DNA from: Stentor coeruleus
Lineage: Eukaryota; Ciliophora; Heterotrichea; Heterotrichida; Stentoridae
Assembly (NCBI GenBank): GCA_001970955.1
Contig: MPUH01000149.1
Location: forward strand, 1-64,000
Reading direction: 5' to 3'
DNA: 64,000 nt
A model generated the notes under the pieces. It was not told where the DNA came from and made no database searches. It worked only from the letters and a program-made list of their open reading frames with translations. This document shows positions 28,536 through 39,964 of this stretch, piece by piece. The stretch's first letter is position 1; every line of letters begins with the position of its first letter. The position numbers and the translations under genes were made by a program.

Positions 28536-29862
28536 ATGGAAGCCAAATCTAGAAAACTTGTTATTCACATGGACATAAACATGACTTGTGTTATGCAAGA
28601 CCTAGCAAATCATTATAGCTTAGAGATAACTGTAAAATATAAACAGATTAATAAAATATTAGCTTCCCAAAGTTGGGGAAATCGTATTATCAAAGATGAA
28701 CTATCATATTGGGAACTTACTCACCCACAAATTTCCTTCCTCAAGCCAGCACCTGATCTATTATCATACGAGTAAAATTTAACTTAGCCAATATATTAAA
28801 AGCTTATACAAAAGAAAATTTCCAATAGAAGAACAAGATGAGCCCAAAAGACAACTATACAACAACGAGCAAAAAGCAAAATATTTAAAAAATATTTCAG
28901 AATTCACACAAATTGGTCAACCTGGTTATAAATTTCACGCACTTCTAGAACAAATGATTGATATATTAACTATACATAATCCATCAGAAGAATTGCTTTT
29001 AGAAAATGAAGAACATAAAAATTATCAGGAAAAAAATATAAATTCTGATAAAATGCTTCTTATACCTTCCTTTTTTGAAATGATTAAAAAGCTTAAAGAT
29101 AATAAAAGAGATTTTGCTATTGTTTTTAGGACTTTTGGTAAAGAGTTGAATACAGTTGTTGATGAATTTAATATGTTTTGTAAAGGGATTCATCCTAAAT
29201 ATAATAGGAAAAATAAAAGGAGGAAGATAGAATCTGTTAAGAAATTAAAGTATAAAGATATGGTAATTGATGAACAAAATTATGGGTATATGTCAAGAAA
29301 TATTTCTAGAAATTTGCTTGTACTTGGAAGCTTGACAAGACTTTCTCAAAATGAATTGCATAATGAAGGGAATGAGAAAAAAGTGATATCAGTTAGTGAG
29401 GGATTTAGGAATATTTATTCAGCTATTCAAAATAATCTTTGCAAGAGAGTATCTTTGGCTATAAATGATGACTATTTTTACTGGCATTATAATGGTGAAA
29501 AAGGAGAATATGGAAAATTACTGTTAATAGATGAGGATGATTATGAAACACAACATATTTTCTTTGATGATAATATTAATTTTGATAGCCCTAAAATTGT
29601 AGATGTCCGTAATGTTGTAACAGGGGAGTCGATACCTTTTGCAAAATGTATAAACAAATATATATTCAAAGTTGATTCATATAGAGCAATAACAGAACCA
29701 GACTATTTTTATGAATCAATTCTAATATGCGAATCAAACCGTGACGAAGAACTAAATTCAATTGAAACCAACACTAATCCGACACACATAAAACAAAATG
29801 AACTAAGCATTTATGAAATAGAAAAAAACAATCAGAATATATCCCAAAACGAGTATCCCTAA
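28536..29862 (+). CDS. HAD-like phosphatase-fold protein, one 16-base intron
   Basis: Two frames are joined by removal of a 16-base intron (28772-28787), giving 436 residues. Exon 1 encodes the HAD nucleophile motif in HMDINMTCVMQD (D13-x-N15-x-T17; the second Asp of the usual DxDxT is Asn). Exon 2 has IVFRTFG (T194, motif II position) and an acidic IFFDDN (about 337-341, motif IV position). The fold is thus a haloacid-dehalogenase-like hydrolase. Loss of the second Asp suggests reduced or altered phosphatase activity. The substrate is unknown. Between the motifs is a long Lys-rich insert. The splice is strongly supported: the upstream exon ends ...LLSYD and the joined frame QYIKSLYKRKFPIEEQDE continues without a stop to 29862. 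Confidence 0.82.
28772..28787 (+). other. 16-base intron
   Basis: The sequence GTAAAATTTAACTTAG has GT...AG ends. It contains an in-frame TAA if retained. Its removal joins TCATACGA to CCAATATATT and restores one open frame. Confidence 0.85.
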
Positions 29863-30037
29863 TTGTATCACACAATCATATCTCCCTAATAATCAAATCC
29901 ATACATTTCATAAAATTCATAAAAAAATTTATCTTAACCTCTATCAAAAACTATATTTCACAATAATAAATTCAAAAAAATCTATCATCCTCACCATAAG
30001 AAAAATTCTCATAAATTCATAACTAATACCTAATATC

Positions 30038-33000
30038 CTAATTAATATTCGATAATGGAGCATAAGGATCTTTTCTTGGAGATTCCGACACATACTGTGT
30101 TACTGAAGCAACATTCCTAACATCACTCATTTCATAATTAAGTACATTCTCAATTCTCTTTTTCTTCTTATAAAAGTAAATACTTGTAACCACAGCAATA
30201 AACAATAAAGTAGCTAATATCCAAAAGATCAAAAGTCCTCCTCCACCATTAGGTGGACCATCACTAATAAGCACTTCAGTAGGATCATAAACAATTTCTT
30301 TTATTGGGCTTGTACTTGATTTAGGCAATATAGCAATAATATTAATAAACCCTTTTTCATCAGGAAGCTTAACTTCAATATTAGTTTCTGTAGTTGAACC
30401 TAAATATTTAACCTCTCCACGTGATTGATAGAAATGAATACCACAAGCAGTGACCATACTTGTATGTTTAGTTTTAGTAAAATAAACTTTATATTCAGCC
30501 CCACTATCTTTTACTGGAGTTGTATCATTTTCTAACGGATACCATGATATTATGATATTTTTTTTTTCTTTACGCTCCCATAATAATAAACCATTTTTCC
30601 CTGGATTTAGTTTTTTTAGTATAGGATCTCCACGTTTTGTGAATACAGATAAAAGTTCATAGATTTGTGCACCAGGAATAGATGGGTCTATTGAAGAAAC
30701 ACTGATGTAATAACGACCATCCGCATTATTTATTGTTCCTGATATAATCCCATCAGTCATTCTTGAAACTGCCACATCAGAAGTTTCTTGCATTACTAAA
30801 GTCCAGTTACTTGATATTTCCAATTTGAAATCCCCAATACATGGAATAACATATGCATCTAAAGTTCCTTTAGAAGGAGTAACCATTTCATATCTTCTTT
30901 GAATAACATCTTTATCAAGCATTTCTATATGCATTGCCCCAACTCGAAGTATTGTCGTCTGAGTAGAACTTGAACAAGAAATTTGGAATTTCCCAATATA
31001 GTCTTCTGACAAAGATTGATATGAATAAATTCCTAAGTCTAATTGAGTTTTCCCATCATCATGAGTTAAGGAAAATGTTAATTGGCGATAATCTTCTTGG
31101 TAGTCACTTTCATTATATGATTTTGTAAAACTTGTTGGCCCAGCATTTTCATATTTAGTAAATGGTTCTTGGAATTTCGCATATACTCGAGGGCGGAAAT
31201 CCCCAAGACCTTTTAGTGTGCAGAAAACTTGTCGACCTCTTGTGGCAATCAATCGCATTTGTACGTATTCATTTCGTTCCATTTTTAAAGCATATGACAC
31301 AGGCCAGCCATCAACAAGTGATACTGGAACTTCTCTTGTATGAGCGACAATAGAAAATGTTGTAAATTCATAAGATTGGATAATAATATAATAAGTACCC
31401 ACCTTAAATAATGGATCATTCTTATTAATACTTATAGTTATCGCATCTTCAGCATAATATTCCATCCATCCATAACTTTCCCATGTCCAATCTTTACTTG
31501 TAGAAACATAAATATTTGGATGTCCACTAAAAGGTGCAACACTTATATCAATATCCACACTTTTCAATACTTCAAAACTATAAACACTCCATTTATCAGT
31601 TGGCGCTTCACCTTTAGCTACAACTCCATTTTGTAATATAGTAATATTCATAGAATTTGTCGCTGTAATACTATATACAAAAGTCCCTTCATCAGCAATG
31701 ATTCCAATAATTATCTCACAATAAGTACAAAACCATGGATCTGTAGTGTTTATAGTCAAAGAATATCTTTCTCTTGTTTTTGTTGAACTCCAATAATTAT
31801 TTTCATTATTTGGAAGAGAAGAATATCTATCACCACCCCAATCATAATAACTATTAGCATAAAATTTTCCTGCTCCTGAAGTAGGTGTTATAGAAATTGT
31901 AATATCTTGTGGTATAACATTATAAAATGAGTAATAATTAAATGCCCCTGTTGCATTACCATATTGAGGTACACCTGATATTAAAGATATAACAGGTCTT
32001 GGATTATTGTTTACCATAATACTAAATGATGAAGGACCCCATTCACTTGTAATTCCAATAACATAAGTGCCTTTCATAGATTTACCTTCAAAATAACTAT
32101 CATCTGATGTTATCATAATACTATCCCCACCCCATGAATTTGAATACCATACAAAAGAATTTATATTTGGCCTTGTATCTCTTCCTTTACTTATATACAT
32201 ATCTGGATTTCCATCACCAAATGATGTTACGGTTATCAGGAAATTAGTAGATTCTTTATCACAATAATATGAGTAATACAAATACCCAATATCTACTGAT
32301 CCATAAGTTGCTTGATTTTCGATTAACATTTGCATTTCAGTCTGTCTTACACTTATACTATAAGTACAAACTTCACTATAACAGAAAACTGAAGATAAAA
32401 TTATGCAAGTTCCACTAGAGCAATAGTTTTCTAGTATTTTTGGAGAAATATCGATTTCTTCGCTCATAACTGATGATTGTGAAGCATAATCACTTTTTTC
32501 TCTTGTTGGTCTTTCCCATTTAGTTGAATCACTTTCCTTTTTAGAATCTATAACATTAACAAAAAGATCAGAGTCTCCAATCATTGGTAACAAATACACA
32601 TGTACGTCGATTTTTGTATCAACCATAGTATAATAAAAATTATAAGATGATATATTAACATTAGAATTGATTGGTTGACCTAATGTTAAAACCATAGGCA
32701 TGTTTTTACCTGGATGGACTCTTATAATATAAGTAGAAGTTTCAAAACCATGTACTCCAATATAAACATTACATTCAGTTTTATCACCAAAGTTATAATC
32801 ATCAGGCATATCAGGACATTTATCTTTAAGCCCTTGTTCCCATACAAGTGTTATATACTCACTACCAAATGTTGTTGATATAAAATCATATTCAAGATAA
32901 GTTGGATTTGGATTCAATGGATCTACTGATATATACATATCCGGATCTCCTGTTAAAGCAGTAATTGAAATAGTCACATCTTCATGTTTATAATGTATAG

Positions 33001-35206
33001 GAAATGTATAATAATTATATTCATTTTGCATTACAACACCAGTTATTGGCACATCTTCATTAAGTATCATATTAGCATCACCACATGTAAATCCTACAAC
33101 ATAAGTTGATGTATTATCAGCAAGATAACTTTCTCCCATAACAAGAATCAAATAAGTACTATCTAATTTGTACCAAATATCATCAGGAGAAATATTAATA
33201 ATATAATAAGGATCTGAATAATTAGTCACATCATTTCGCCAATTGTAATAAAAAATCTCTTTTTTCCAATCAAGGTTTGATAACTGATTTGCAACATATA
33301 AAGAGAAATTTCCTGTTATAGCTGAAAGAGTGATGATGATATTTTGTTTAGTCTCTTCAGTAAAATGTATTGGGAAAAAGTAAATTCTATAGTTTCTATC
33401 TGGGTCATTAAAAATAGTATCTTTTTGTGGATGACCAGGGTAGATCTGAATTGTAGAATTTTTACCTGGGACACTCTCTTTGGCTACTATAGAAAAAAAT
33501 GTATCTTCATTAGCAAAAACCATAATATGATAAGTTCCAGTTAGTGAATCTGAATCAACTCCTCTTATGTATCTAACTTGGTCTACTTCAACCCCACCAT
33601 TAAAAGACAGTTTATCAAAAAGGTCATAATTTTCAATACTACAAAGGGAATTAAAACAAGTATATATATCACAATCACCATAAGTTGGGGTAAGCATAAA
33701 TAACACTTCATAAACAGTGCTATTGATTACTGTGAATTTATAATATTTATAATCATTTTCTGATAAGTGATTAGATGTTGGTCTTCCTTCTCTTAAAATA
33801 ATCTCATCTGATTTGTTTGTTGTTGCAACTATAGTAAATGTTGAATATGAAGCTACACCATAAACTCCAACAAGATATGCGCATTGAACACTTTTAGGAC
33901 ATGATGAGGCTAAATGAGGGATTTCAACACTTTCACTTCCTGTTAAATGTATTGATGAGTAAATATCAACAGGGTTTTTAAGGTCGTTTTGAGTGAAAAA
34001 ACATTTTGTTAAGTTTTGCTTGCATAGTCTAACATAAAGATCAGGGTTTCCTGACCCTACACTAAAAGATATTATAATACTAGTATCTTCTGATGGGAAA
34101 TTAAGTGAATAATATTCAAATAGTGACTGATTTACTGATCCACTTTGAGGAATCCCAGACTGTAACTCAATAACACTAGTATTTGATGTTTTTACAATCA
34201 GTATAAAAGATGCATGTTGATAACCATAGATACCTATATAATATTTTCCTGTTGGGCTACCAATACGTTTTCTATCAATACCTGAAATAACTAAATTTTC
34301 ATTGCCCATATGTACTGATGAGAAATTATACTGAGTTAAACTTGGCATTGCCCCAGATCTAACATAAATATCCCCATCACCAGAAAACATAGTCAAACTT
34401 ATAGAAACTGTATCATTAGGACTCAAAATACTTATATAATAAAAAGCAAAGGCTCCTGTACTAACTTCTCCTTGAATAGGAACACTTTCTTGTAACATAG
34501 TTGCATTAGCATTTGAAGATTTTGCTAGTATTGTATAAGTAATAAGATCATAAGCCATAATAGCAATCTTAAACACATCTGAAGATTCAAAGTTTGAACT
34601 TGAGAACTCTAAACTCCCATCCCACTTATAATCAATTAGCTCAGAGTTATCTGAAGTTGGTTCACTATCTTTGCCAATAGAAACATACATATCAGCATGA
34701 CCAGAAAGTTGTGAGACAGTGATTTTAAGAGTATTATCTGATTTAGGTCCTGGAGTATATATGTAAATTGCTTGTTTCCCTATATTTAACGCTCCATCAA
34801 TTGGTATGCTTTCTTGTAATATGATTTCAGAAGCATAAGAAACAGTTATCCCATATCTACAATAACTATAGCATACTACCATAATGTAGCAGTATTGATT
34901 AGGTTTAATTTCATTTGGAGGGATTACAATACTTCCTGATCCCCAAGCATAACTAGAATAGTCGTAATAATCTGAAGTTGGCTCTGAGCCCATTCTTAAA
35001 AGCATATCAGGATCGGAATAATCGGAATATGTTGTCAAAGATACAGTCAAGTCATCTAAAGTGATTTCTTTTATGTAGAATTTGAACATGTCTTGAGACC
35101 CATAATCTGATAAGGATTCTACAATGTAGGTTCCCCCGTCGTTTAGTTCAATCACACTAGCTGATGCAAGGATAAACAAACACCAGATAAATACCATTAT
35201 ATCCAT
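30038..35206 (-). CDS. Giant surface protein of PPC-like repeats
   Basis: The 1,722-residue protein has a signal peptide (about 1-17), eleven to thirteen extracellular repeats of about 110-130 residues, one transmembrane segment near the end (LLIFWILATLLFIAVVTSIYF) and a short basic cytosolic tail. Each repeat has the same signature: a Gly-Asp-Pro-Asp-hMYhS core (DPDMLLR, HADMYVS, DGDIYVR, NPDLYVR, DPDMYIS, DSDLFVN, NPDMYIS, HPNIYVS), followed by Y/I-rich strands ending in YxIxV. This matches the PPC (pre-peptidase C-terminal) beta-sandwich pattern. The last about 250 residues differ and may be a separate juxtamembrane domain. It is probably a cell-surface adhesion or lectin-like molecule; the ligand is unknown. 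The frame is uninterrupted over 5.2 kb. The gene ends with TAG. Confidence 0.8.
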   Translation of the reverse strand: MDIMVFIWCLFILASASVIELNDGGTYIVESLSDYGSQDMFKFYIKEITLDDLTVSLTTYSDYSDPDMLLRMGSEPTSDYYDYSSYAWGSGSIVIPPNEIKPNQYCYIMVVCYSYCRYGITVSYASEIILQESIPIDGALNIGKQAIYIYTPGPKSDNTLKITVSQLSGHADMYVSIGKDSEPTSDNSELIDYKWDGSLEFSSSNFESSDVFKIAIMAYDLITYTILAKSSNANATMLQESVPIQGEVSTGAFAFYYISILSPNDTVSISLTMFSGDGDIYVRSGAMPSLTQYNFSSVHMGNENLVISGIDRKRIGSPTGKYYIGIYGYQHASFILIVKTSNTSVIELQSGIPQSGSVNQSLFEYYSLNFPSEDTSIIISFSVGSGNPDLYVRLCKQNLTKCFFTQNDLKNPVDIYSSIHLTGSESVEIPHLASSCPKSVQCAYLVGVYGVASYSTFTIVATTNKSDEIILREGRPTSNHLSENDYKYYKFTVINSTVYEVLFMLTPTYGDCDIYTCFNSLCSIENYDLFDKLSFNGGVEVDQVRYIRGVDSDSLTGTYHIMVFANEDTFFSIVAKESVPGKNSTIQIYPGHPQKDTIFNDPDRNYRIYFFPIHFTEETKQNIIITLSAITGNFSLYVANQLSNLDWKKEIFYYNWRNDVTNYSDPYYIINISPDDIWYKLDSTYLILVMGESYLADNTSTYVVGFTCGDANMILNEDVPITGVVMQNEYNYYTFPIHYKHEDVTISITALTGDPDMYISVDPLNPNPTYLEYDFISTTFGSEYITLVWEQGLKDKCPDMPDDYNFGDKTECNVYIGVHGFETSTYIIRVHPGKNMPMVLTLGQPINSNVNISSYNFYYTMVDTKIDVHVYLLPMIGDSDLFVNVIDSKKESDSTKWERPTREKSDYASQSSVMSEEIDISPKILENYCSSGTCIILSSVFCYSEVCTYSISVRQTEMQMLIENQATYGSVDIGYLYYSYYCDKESTNFLITVTSFGDGNPDMYISKGRDTRPNINSFVWYSNSWGGDSIMITSDDSYFEGKSMKGTYVIGITSEWGPSSFSIMVNNNPRPVISLISGVPQYGNATGAFNYYSFYNVIPQDITISITPTSGAGKFYANSYYDWGGDRYSSLPNNENNYWSSTKTRERYSLTINTTDPWFCTYCEIIIGIIADEGTFVYSITATNSMNITILQNGVVAKGEAPTDKWSVYSFEVLKSVDIDISVAPFSGHPNIYVSTSKDWTWESYGWMEYYAEDAITISINKNDPLFKVGTYYIIIQSYEFTTFSIVAHTREVPVSLVDGWPVSYALKMERNEYVQMRLIATRGRQVFCTLKGLGDFRPRVYAKFQEPFTKYENAGPTSFTKSYNESDYQEDYRQLTFSLTHDDGKTQLDLGIYSYQSLSEDYIGKFQISCSSSTQTTILRVGAMHIEMLDKDVIQRRYEMVTPSKGTLDAYVIPCIGDFKLEISSNWTLVMQETSDVAVSRMTDGIISGTINNADGRYYISVSSIDPSIPGAQIYELLSVFTKRGDPILKKLNPGKNGLLLWERKEKKNIIISWYPLENDTTPVKDSGAEYKVYFTKTKHTSMVTACGIHFYQSRGEVKYLGSTTETNIEVKLPDEKGFINIIAILPKSSTSPIKEIVYDPTEVLISDGPPNGGGGLLIFWILATLLFIAVVTSIYFYKKKKRIENVLNYEMSDVRNVASVTQYVSESPRKDPYAPLSNIN

Positions 35207-36334
35207 TCAGATTAAAGGATTTTAGATAATAGTTAAACGTAATTAGGTAGGATTTAATTGTTTTGAATATTGGGAGAGAAGGAGATAACATTAAGATTTG
35301 AAAAGAAATATAAAATTATAGGATTTTTATAGGATTTAGACTGATGTTAGAGATAAGGTGAAAATTTTAGCAGGGCTTGATGCTTTTGTGGTATTAGGGT
35401 TTTGATTTGTGTTACAGGTATTGATTTTATAGGTTTTTGATAAGATAAAAGTATTTTGTGAATTTTGTTGGATGATGCTGCCTTTTTGGTAGGAAAACCT
35501 GAGAAATACTTAACTAATTGACTGAGATTAAATGATGATCCTGCAAGTGGGGTTTTTGTTTTTAAATTTCTTATTCATTAGAATGGTAATAATTATAACA
35601 ATATAGAGAGTTGATGATATATAATAAGAAAGTCGAAATACTTTATAGTGATTTATCGAAAAAAAAAAATTATAAGATAATATATCCTGTTGCTATTAGG
35701 AAAATTAGAATATGATTTTCACGATAGGTATTCTTAGTTAAGATATGTTGATGAAGAACAGAATATTAAGTATGTTTATATATTTTTTTATAAGTAAAAT
35801 TGCTTCTGATAATATCAAATAATAAATGCAATGCAAACACTAACAATCTGCCATACTGAAAATTATTTAGCTTTCTTATAACTTTATATGTTATTTAGAT
35901 GATTGCTTTAAATAAATTAATCCTTGAATTTTGGAGGTTTGATGAGTTAAATTAGCCTAAATCAGGATTAATATGAAAAATTTAGCTAATTGGGGGGTTT
36001 TATAAATTGGCGATATATAAGTTAAAGCTCTTGCAATATAAGCAAAATGGATTAATTTTATATGCATAGTTTATTAGGTTTTTAAAATTTACTTTTTGTC
36101 AAATAAAATTCTTTTTAGCATATTCTTTCCAATGCAAGATAATATTTTGCTAAAACTATAAAATGGGAAATAAATTTTTATTTTTCCAACACTTTATTAT
36201 TTGACAAGGGTTCAAGCATAAATTTTTAACACAATGAATTTACTAAAAACTCCTATAAAAATATAGTTAATATAATATCCAAATGATATAGTCTAAAACT
36301 TGCAAAATTTATGTGTAAAACTTATGTTAGACTC
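35207..36334. other. Intergenic, no gene seen
   Basis: The first 400 bases are T/G-rich (5' flank of the giant minus-strand gene); the rest is AT-rich with many stops. I see no gene or RNA. Confidence 0.55.
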
Positions 36335-39300
36335 TTAACTATTAATTAATATTTCAATGATATGTTCAATTTCTTTTTCTAGTAACATATCTGCTACATC
36401 AAGTTTAGACTGAACTTCTTCTTTTTCATAATCATACCATTGAGTTTCATTATCAGTTATTTCCATTGCAAGCATTTTAATAATCCCATTCTCTCTACCT
36501 ATAGCCAAAGCTTGCTCTGTCATCTTGGTTGAATTTTCATATTCATCATATACAATTGGCCCAGCTTTTAATCTGCAAAAACGTAATAATTCTATTTCAA
36601 GATTCCTTTGAACTTCTTCTGATGATAATAATTTACACCTTTTATTTCTTTTAGTTGCCCAAGGTAACTCTTCTTTACACATCATATTTTCTAAGACTTC
36701 ATTAACACTATCAAAAACCATAGCATTGAAGATTTTAACATTTTTACTAGAATGATCAAGGACATCTGAAAAAGCTTCGAAATTCAACATAGAATATTTT
36801 TCCTCAGGTAAAAATCCTCCTCCAACTTCACTTTCCTGAAGCATAGAAAGTACACTTAAAGGATCGCATTCAAGGGGTCGATGCAATTCTTCAGATATCA
36901 AATTCTGTGTTTTTTCGAAAATTTTCGAAATTATAATCAAAATCTGCCCATCACTAAATTCCTTCCTCAAATCTTCAATTTGATTATGTATTTCTTGAGC
37001 TAATATAACTTTGATAAGCTCATTAGATAAATCTATTACCAAATCTGACCCTGCAAACCATATATCTTTTAAAATCCAATCAAATAAATAATCATAAATA
37101 TCAGAAATTGCTGCATCAACAATTAAATCTGTAAAATCGATATTACTAGGCATAGCAACTTCATCAATCCAAACAATTTTTGATGAATTATTATTTGTAG
37201 GAATATACTCTTCTATAAGTATCTCACTTTGATCTATTTCAAAATATCTATTTGAATACCCAATCTGACAATTTAAATCTATAATTTTTTCTGGCTCATC
37301 ATCAACATTTAATTCATTTTTTTCAGGTTTATACATAAACTCTATTTTTTCTCCAACATTTTCAGGTGAATTATTATTTTTTCTCTGATTTCTTATCGAC
37401 TCCAATATTTTGCTACTTGCCATTTCTTCATCAATTTTACTTATTTTCTCTAATAAATTACTTGTATTTTCCGAAAACAAAATAGATGAAGATTCTTCTG
37501 ATAGTACAGATTGAGCTAAAGCTTCTTGTACAACTCTGATATTATCATCAAACATAGAATTGATTTTTTCATATCTTCTATTAATAATATTCTGAAATAT
37601 CTGAAAAATTTCCATTTCAGATCCGTTTTTATTAGTTAGTTTTTGTATGTTTTCAAGATCTTTTTTCCTAAGTTCATCAATATCAGCTTTTTTCGATATA
37701 AGTGAATCTAAGTACATGTAATTTTCAATATCTTTATGGTCTTTTTCAATAAGTTCGTAATTTTTTTGTTCTTGTTTAAGTCTTTTTGTTATTTCACTTA
37801 TACCAAGAAGTGATCCTTTACTTATAGGTGAAAGTATTTGTACAGATTGACCGAAATCCCCATTTTCATATGAAGATTGTAAAGATTCTTTAAGAACATC
37901 TTGTAAATCTTTTTTATTAGAACCAGGCTCGCTTATATCGGCTATAGAAAATTGAATTGAGTTAGGTTCTGAGTTTTTTTCAATAGAAGACCTTCTTGAA
38001 GTTGAGGGTTCATGATTTTTTTTAAGGATTTCTTTTGTTAATGGGCTGATGTCTTGACGTTTTTCAGTTGGTTTTTTTGGTTGCGGGTTGATTTCTAAGG
38101 ATTTTGGGTTGAAAAGTGATGGGAAAACTTTTAGTGAGTCGGATTTTATTGGAATCACTGGAGACCTTGTGTTGAGGTCTGTGGATTTGGGGTTTTGATA
38201 ATGGTTTGTGTCGATGATGTTTTTGAGTTTTGGGCTGGTTTCTTGATATTTTTTGATCATGTCGTTGGGCTTTGGGTTTTTTATCATGTTTGAGTCAGGT
38301 AGGACTGGAATTGACTCAAGGCATTTAAAACTGATTTCAGCTAGGTCTGGACTGTTTTCTAAGTTTTTGATAAGCCCATTTTTTTGCGATGTTGTCGATT
38401 TAGGAGGGTAAAAATCTTTGCTGTCTGGAGAAGTTTCAATAAAATCCTTATGGTTTAAACTGAGTTTGTTAGAACTTCCAGATTTTTTTCTTAAGTTTTC
38501 TTCTAGGTTTTTACTTTTTTCAGCGAGTCTTTGAAATATAACTTCGCTATTGTGTTTTTCTAAACTATTTTGATTGTTGACTCTCTTGTTTTCCTTTTCA
38601 AAACACGCATCATCAGGTTCACTAATCCTTTTTTCTATAACCCCATTTCTCCCTTTGTTTTCTTCTAATCTATATATTTTTTTTAAAACTTTATCACTAT
38701 TTTTTCTTTGAAATGTATAATTTTCATATGATGAGCCGATATCTTCAACATTTTTGCTATTATTTTCTGGACTTGTTTGTAATTCTCCAATAATTTGTTT
38801 TACTTCATTTTCTTCACTATTTTCTTGATAAAAATCTAATTCAAGTATCCCACTATTGCTATGCTCATTAGATTTTATATAATTTGTGATTTTTGTTCTT
38901 GTTAAAAACCCTCTGATTAAAGCTTGAATTTTAGTTGCAGCTAGGTTTGGACACATACTTTTAGGTTTTTGTTTTTTTGATTCCATTTGAAGTAATCTAA
39001 ATTTCTTATTAAGCTTTTTGGGTTGACCGATTATGTTTGATTCACTTGTTTGTAAAGAGTTACTTAAAGCATTAGTACCTATAGAACTTCTATGACTTAT
39101 GTTTATTTGACATGATGCATGCTTTTTGAGGTATGGTTCTAGTTGATTATTTGTTGAATCATGGTTCAGGCCAATGCCTTCATAACTAGAAAAATTCTCA
39201 GATGAAAATATATTGAGTTCATGATGTTTATCACGAGAAGAAGCATCTTTATTCTTGTTATGCATAAAAAAACTATGATCAAGCCACTCTTGTTTACTGT

Positions 39301-39964
39301 CTCTCTTAACGCTTTTCTTTTTTCCTTTAGCTTTAATTCTTTTATCAGGAGTTTTTTTTGTAAGAAGCTCAATCCCTTTAACCTGAACTTTTTTAGCTTC
39401 GATTTTCATTCTTATTTCTTTACTTTTTTTCCTTATTTTTTTCTCATCCTTCTTCACTTCAACATCTTTTTGTTTGATTTTTGGAATAACACCATGACTC
39501 GAAGACCTATCACTTTTCTTTGTAATTTTCTTTTTAACAAGAGGCTTTTCTTCAGTTTTTAATGTAATGACCTTCTCTTTTTTAATTTTCTTAATCTTTT
39601 CTTCATTTCTTACAGCTAATGCAGATTTACTTACCTTATATGAAGGTTTTGGAGTTTTATCATCTTTTGCTGATTTTGGCTCTTCATTTATACGGCACCA
39701 AGGTTCCTTTGATTCTTTATGAGATTTTTTCATATCTTCTAATTCTTTTTTATCTGGTTGCTTTTTTGTACCCTTGACTGTAACTTGAATGCTTGGGGAT
39801 TTGTCTGGAGTCGTAGCGAATGTGTCGGGGCTTATTATAAAGGGTTTAGGTAATATCTTTTTAAGTTTTTGTAATGAAGGGGTTCTTGAATTTGGTTTTT
39901 TTAGAAGCAGCTTTCCAGATTTGACTTTAATCATTTTGCTTGAAATACTCGCCATGCTAAACAA
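36335..39964 (-). CDS. IQ-motif and DUF4378-like protein, probably microtubule-linked
   Basis: The 1,209-residue protein is very basic at its N-terminus (residues 1-230, many KKxK clusters). It has one IQ motif at about 343-360 (AATKIQALIRGFLTRTKI) expected to bind calmodulin or centrin-like EF-hand proteins. A long disordered Ser/Asn/Lys-rich middle with coiled-coil segments follows. The C-terminal about 150 residues (FDSVNEVLENM..., LAMEITDNETQWYDYEKEE, DVADMLLEKEIEHIIEIL) follow the pattern of the DUF4378 domain found in plant TRM and animal CEP350 proteins that act at centrosomes and cortical microtubules. In a ciliate that would suggest basal bodies or cortical fibres. The IQ motif is clear; the DUF4378 match is by eye. 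Confidence 0.65.
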   Translation of the reverse strand: MFSMASISSKMIKVKSGKLLLKKPNSRTPSLQKLKKILPKPFIISPDTFATTPDKSPSIQVTVKGTKKQPDKKELEDMKKSHKESKEPWCRINEEPKSAKDDKTPKPSYKVSKSALAVRNEEKIKKIKKEKVITLKTEEKPLVKKKITKKSDRSSSHGVIPKIKQKDVEVKKDEKKIRKKSKEIRMKIEAKKVQVKGIELLTKKTPDKRIKAKGKKKSVKRDSKQEWLDHSFFMHNKNKDASSRDKHHELNIFSSENFSSYEGIGLNHDSTNNQLEPYLKKHASCQINISHRSSIGTNALSNSLQTSESNIIGQPKKLNKKFRLLQMESKKQKPKSMCPNLAATKIQALIRGFLTRTKITNYIKSNEHSNSGILELDFYQENSEENEVKQIIGELQTSPENNSKNVEDIGSSYENYTFQRKNSDKVLKKIYRLEENKGRNGVIEKRISEPDDACFEKENKRVNNQNSLEKHNSEVIFQRLAEKSKNLEENLRKKSGSSNKLSLNHKDFIETSPDSKDFYPPKSTTSQKNGLIKNLENSPDLAEISFKCLESIPVLPDSNMIKNPKPNDMIKKYQETSPKLKNIIDTNHYQNPKSTDLNTRSPVIPIKSDSLKVFPSLFNPKSLEINPQPKKPTEKRQDISPLTKEILKKNHEPSTSRRSSIEKNSEPNSIQFSIADISEPGSNKKDLQDVLKESLQSSYENGDFGQSVQILSPISKGSLLGISEITKRLKQEQKNYELIEKDHKDIENYMYLDSLISKKADIDELRKKDLENIQKLTNKNGSEMEIFQIFQNIINRRYEKINSMFDDNIRVVQEALAQSVLSEESSSILFSENTSNLLEKISKIDEEMASSKILESIRNQRKNNNSPENVGEKIEFMYKPEKNELNVDDEPEKIIDLNCQIGYSNRYFEIDQSEILIEEYIPTNNNSSKIVWIDEVAMPSNIDFTDLIVDAAISDIYDYLFDWILKDIWFAGSDLVIDLSNELIKVILAQEIHNQIEDLRKEFSDGQILIIISKIFEKTQNLISEELHRPLECDPLSVLSMLQESEVGGGFLPEEKYSMLNFEAFSDVLDHSSKNVKIFNAMVFDSVNEVLENMMCKEELPWATKRNKRCKLLSSEEVQRNLEIELLRFCRLKAGPIVYDEYENSTKMTEQALAIGRENGIIKMLAMEITDNETQWYDYEKEEVQSKLDVADMLLEKEIEHIIEILINS

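Noticed and set aside
39166-39562. Overlapping frames on both strands inside the IQ protein gene
   Set aside because: Shadow frames of the Lys-rich region; no independent support.
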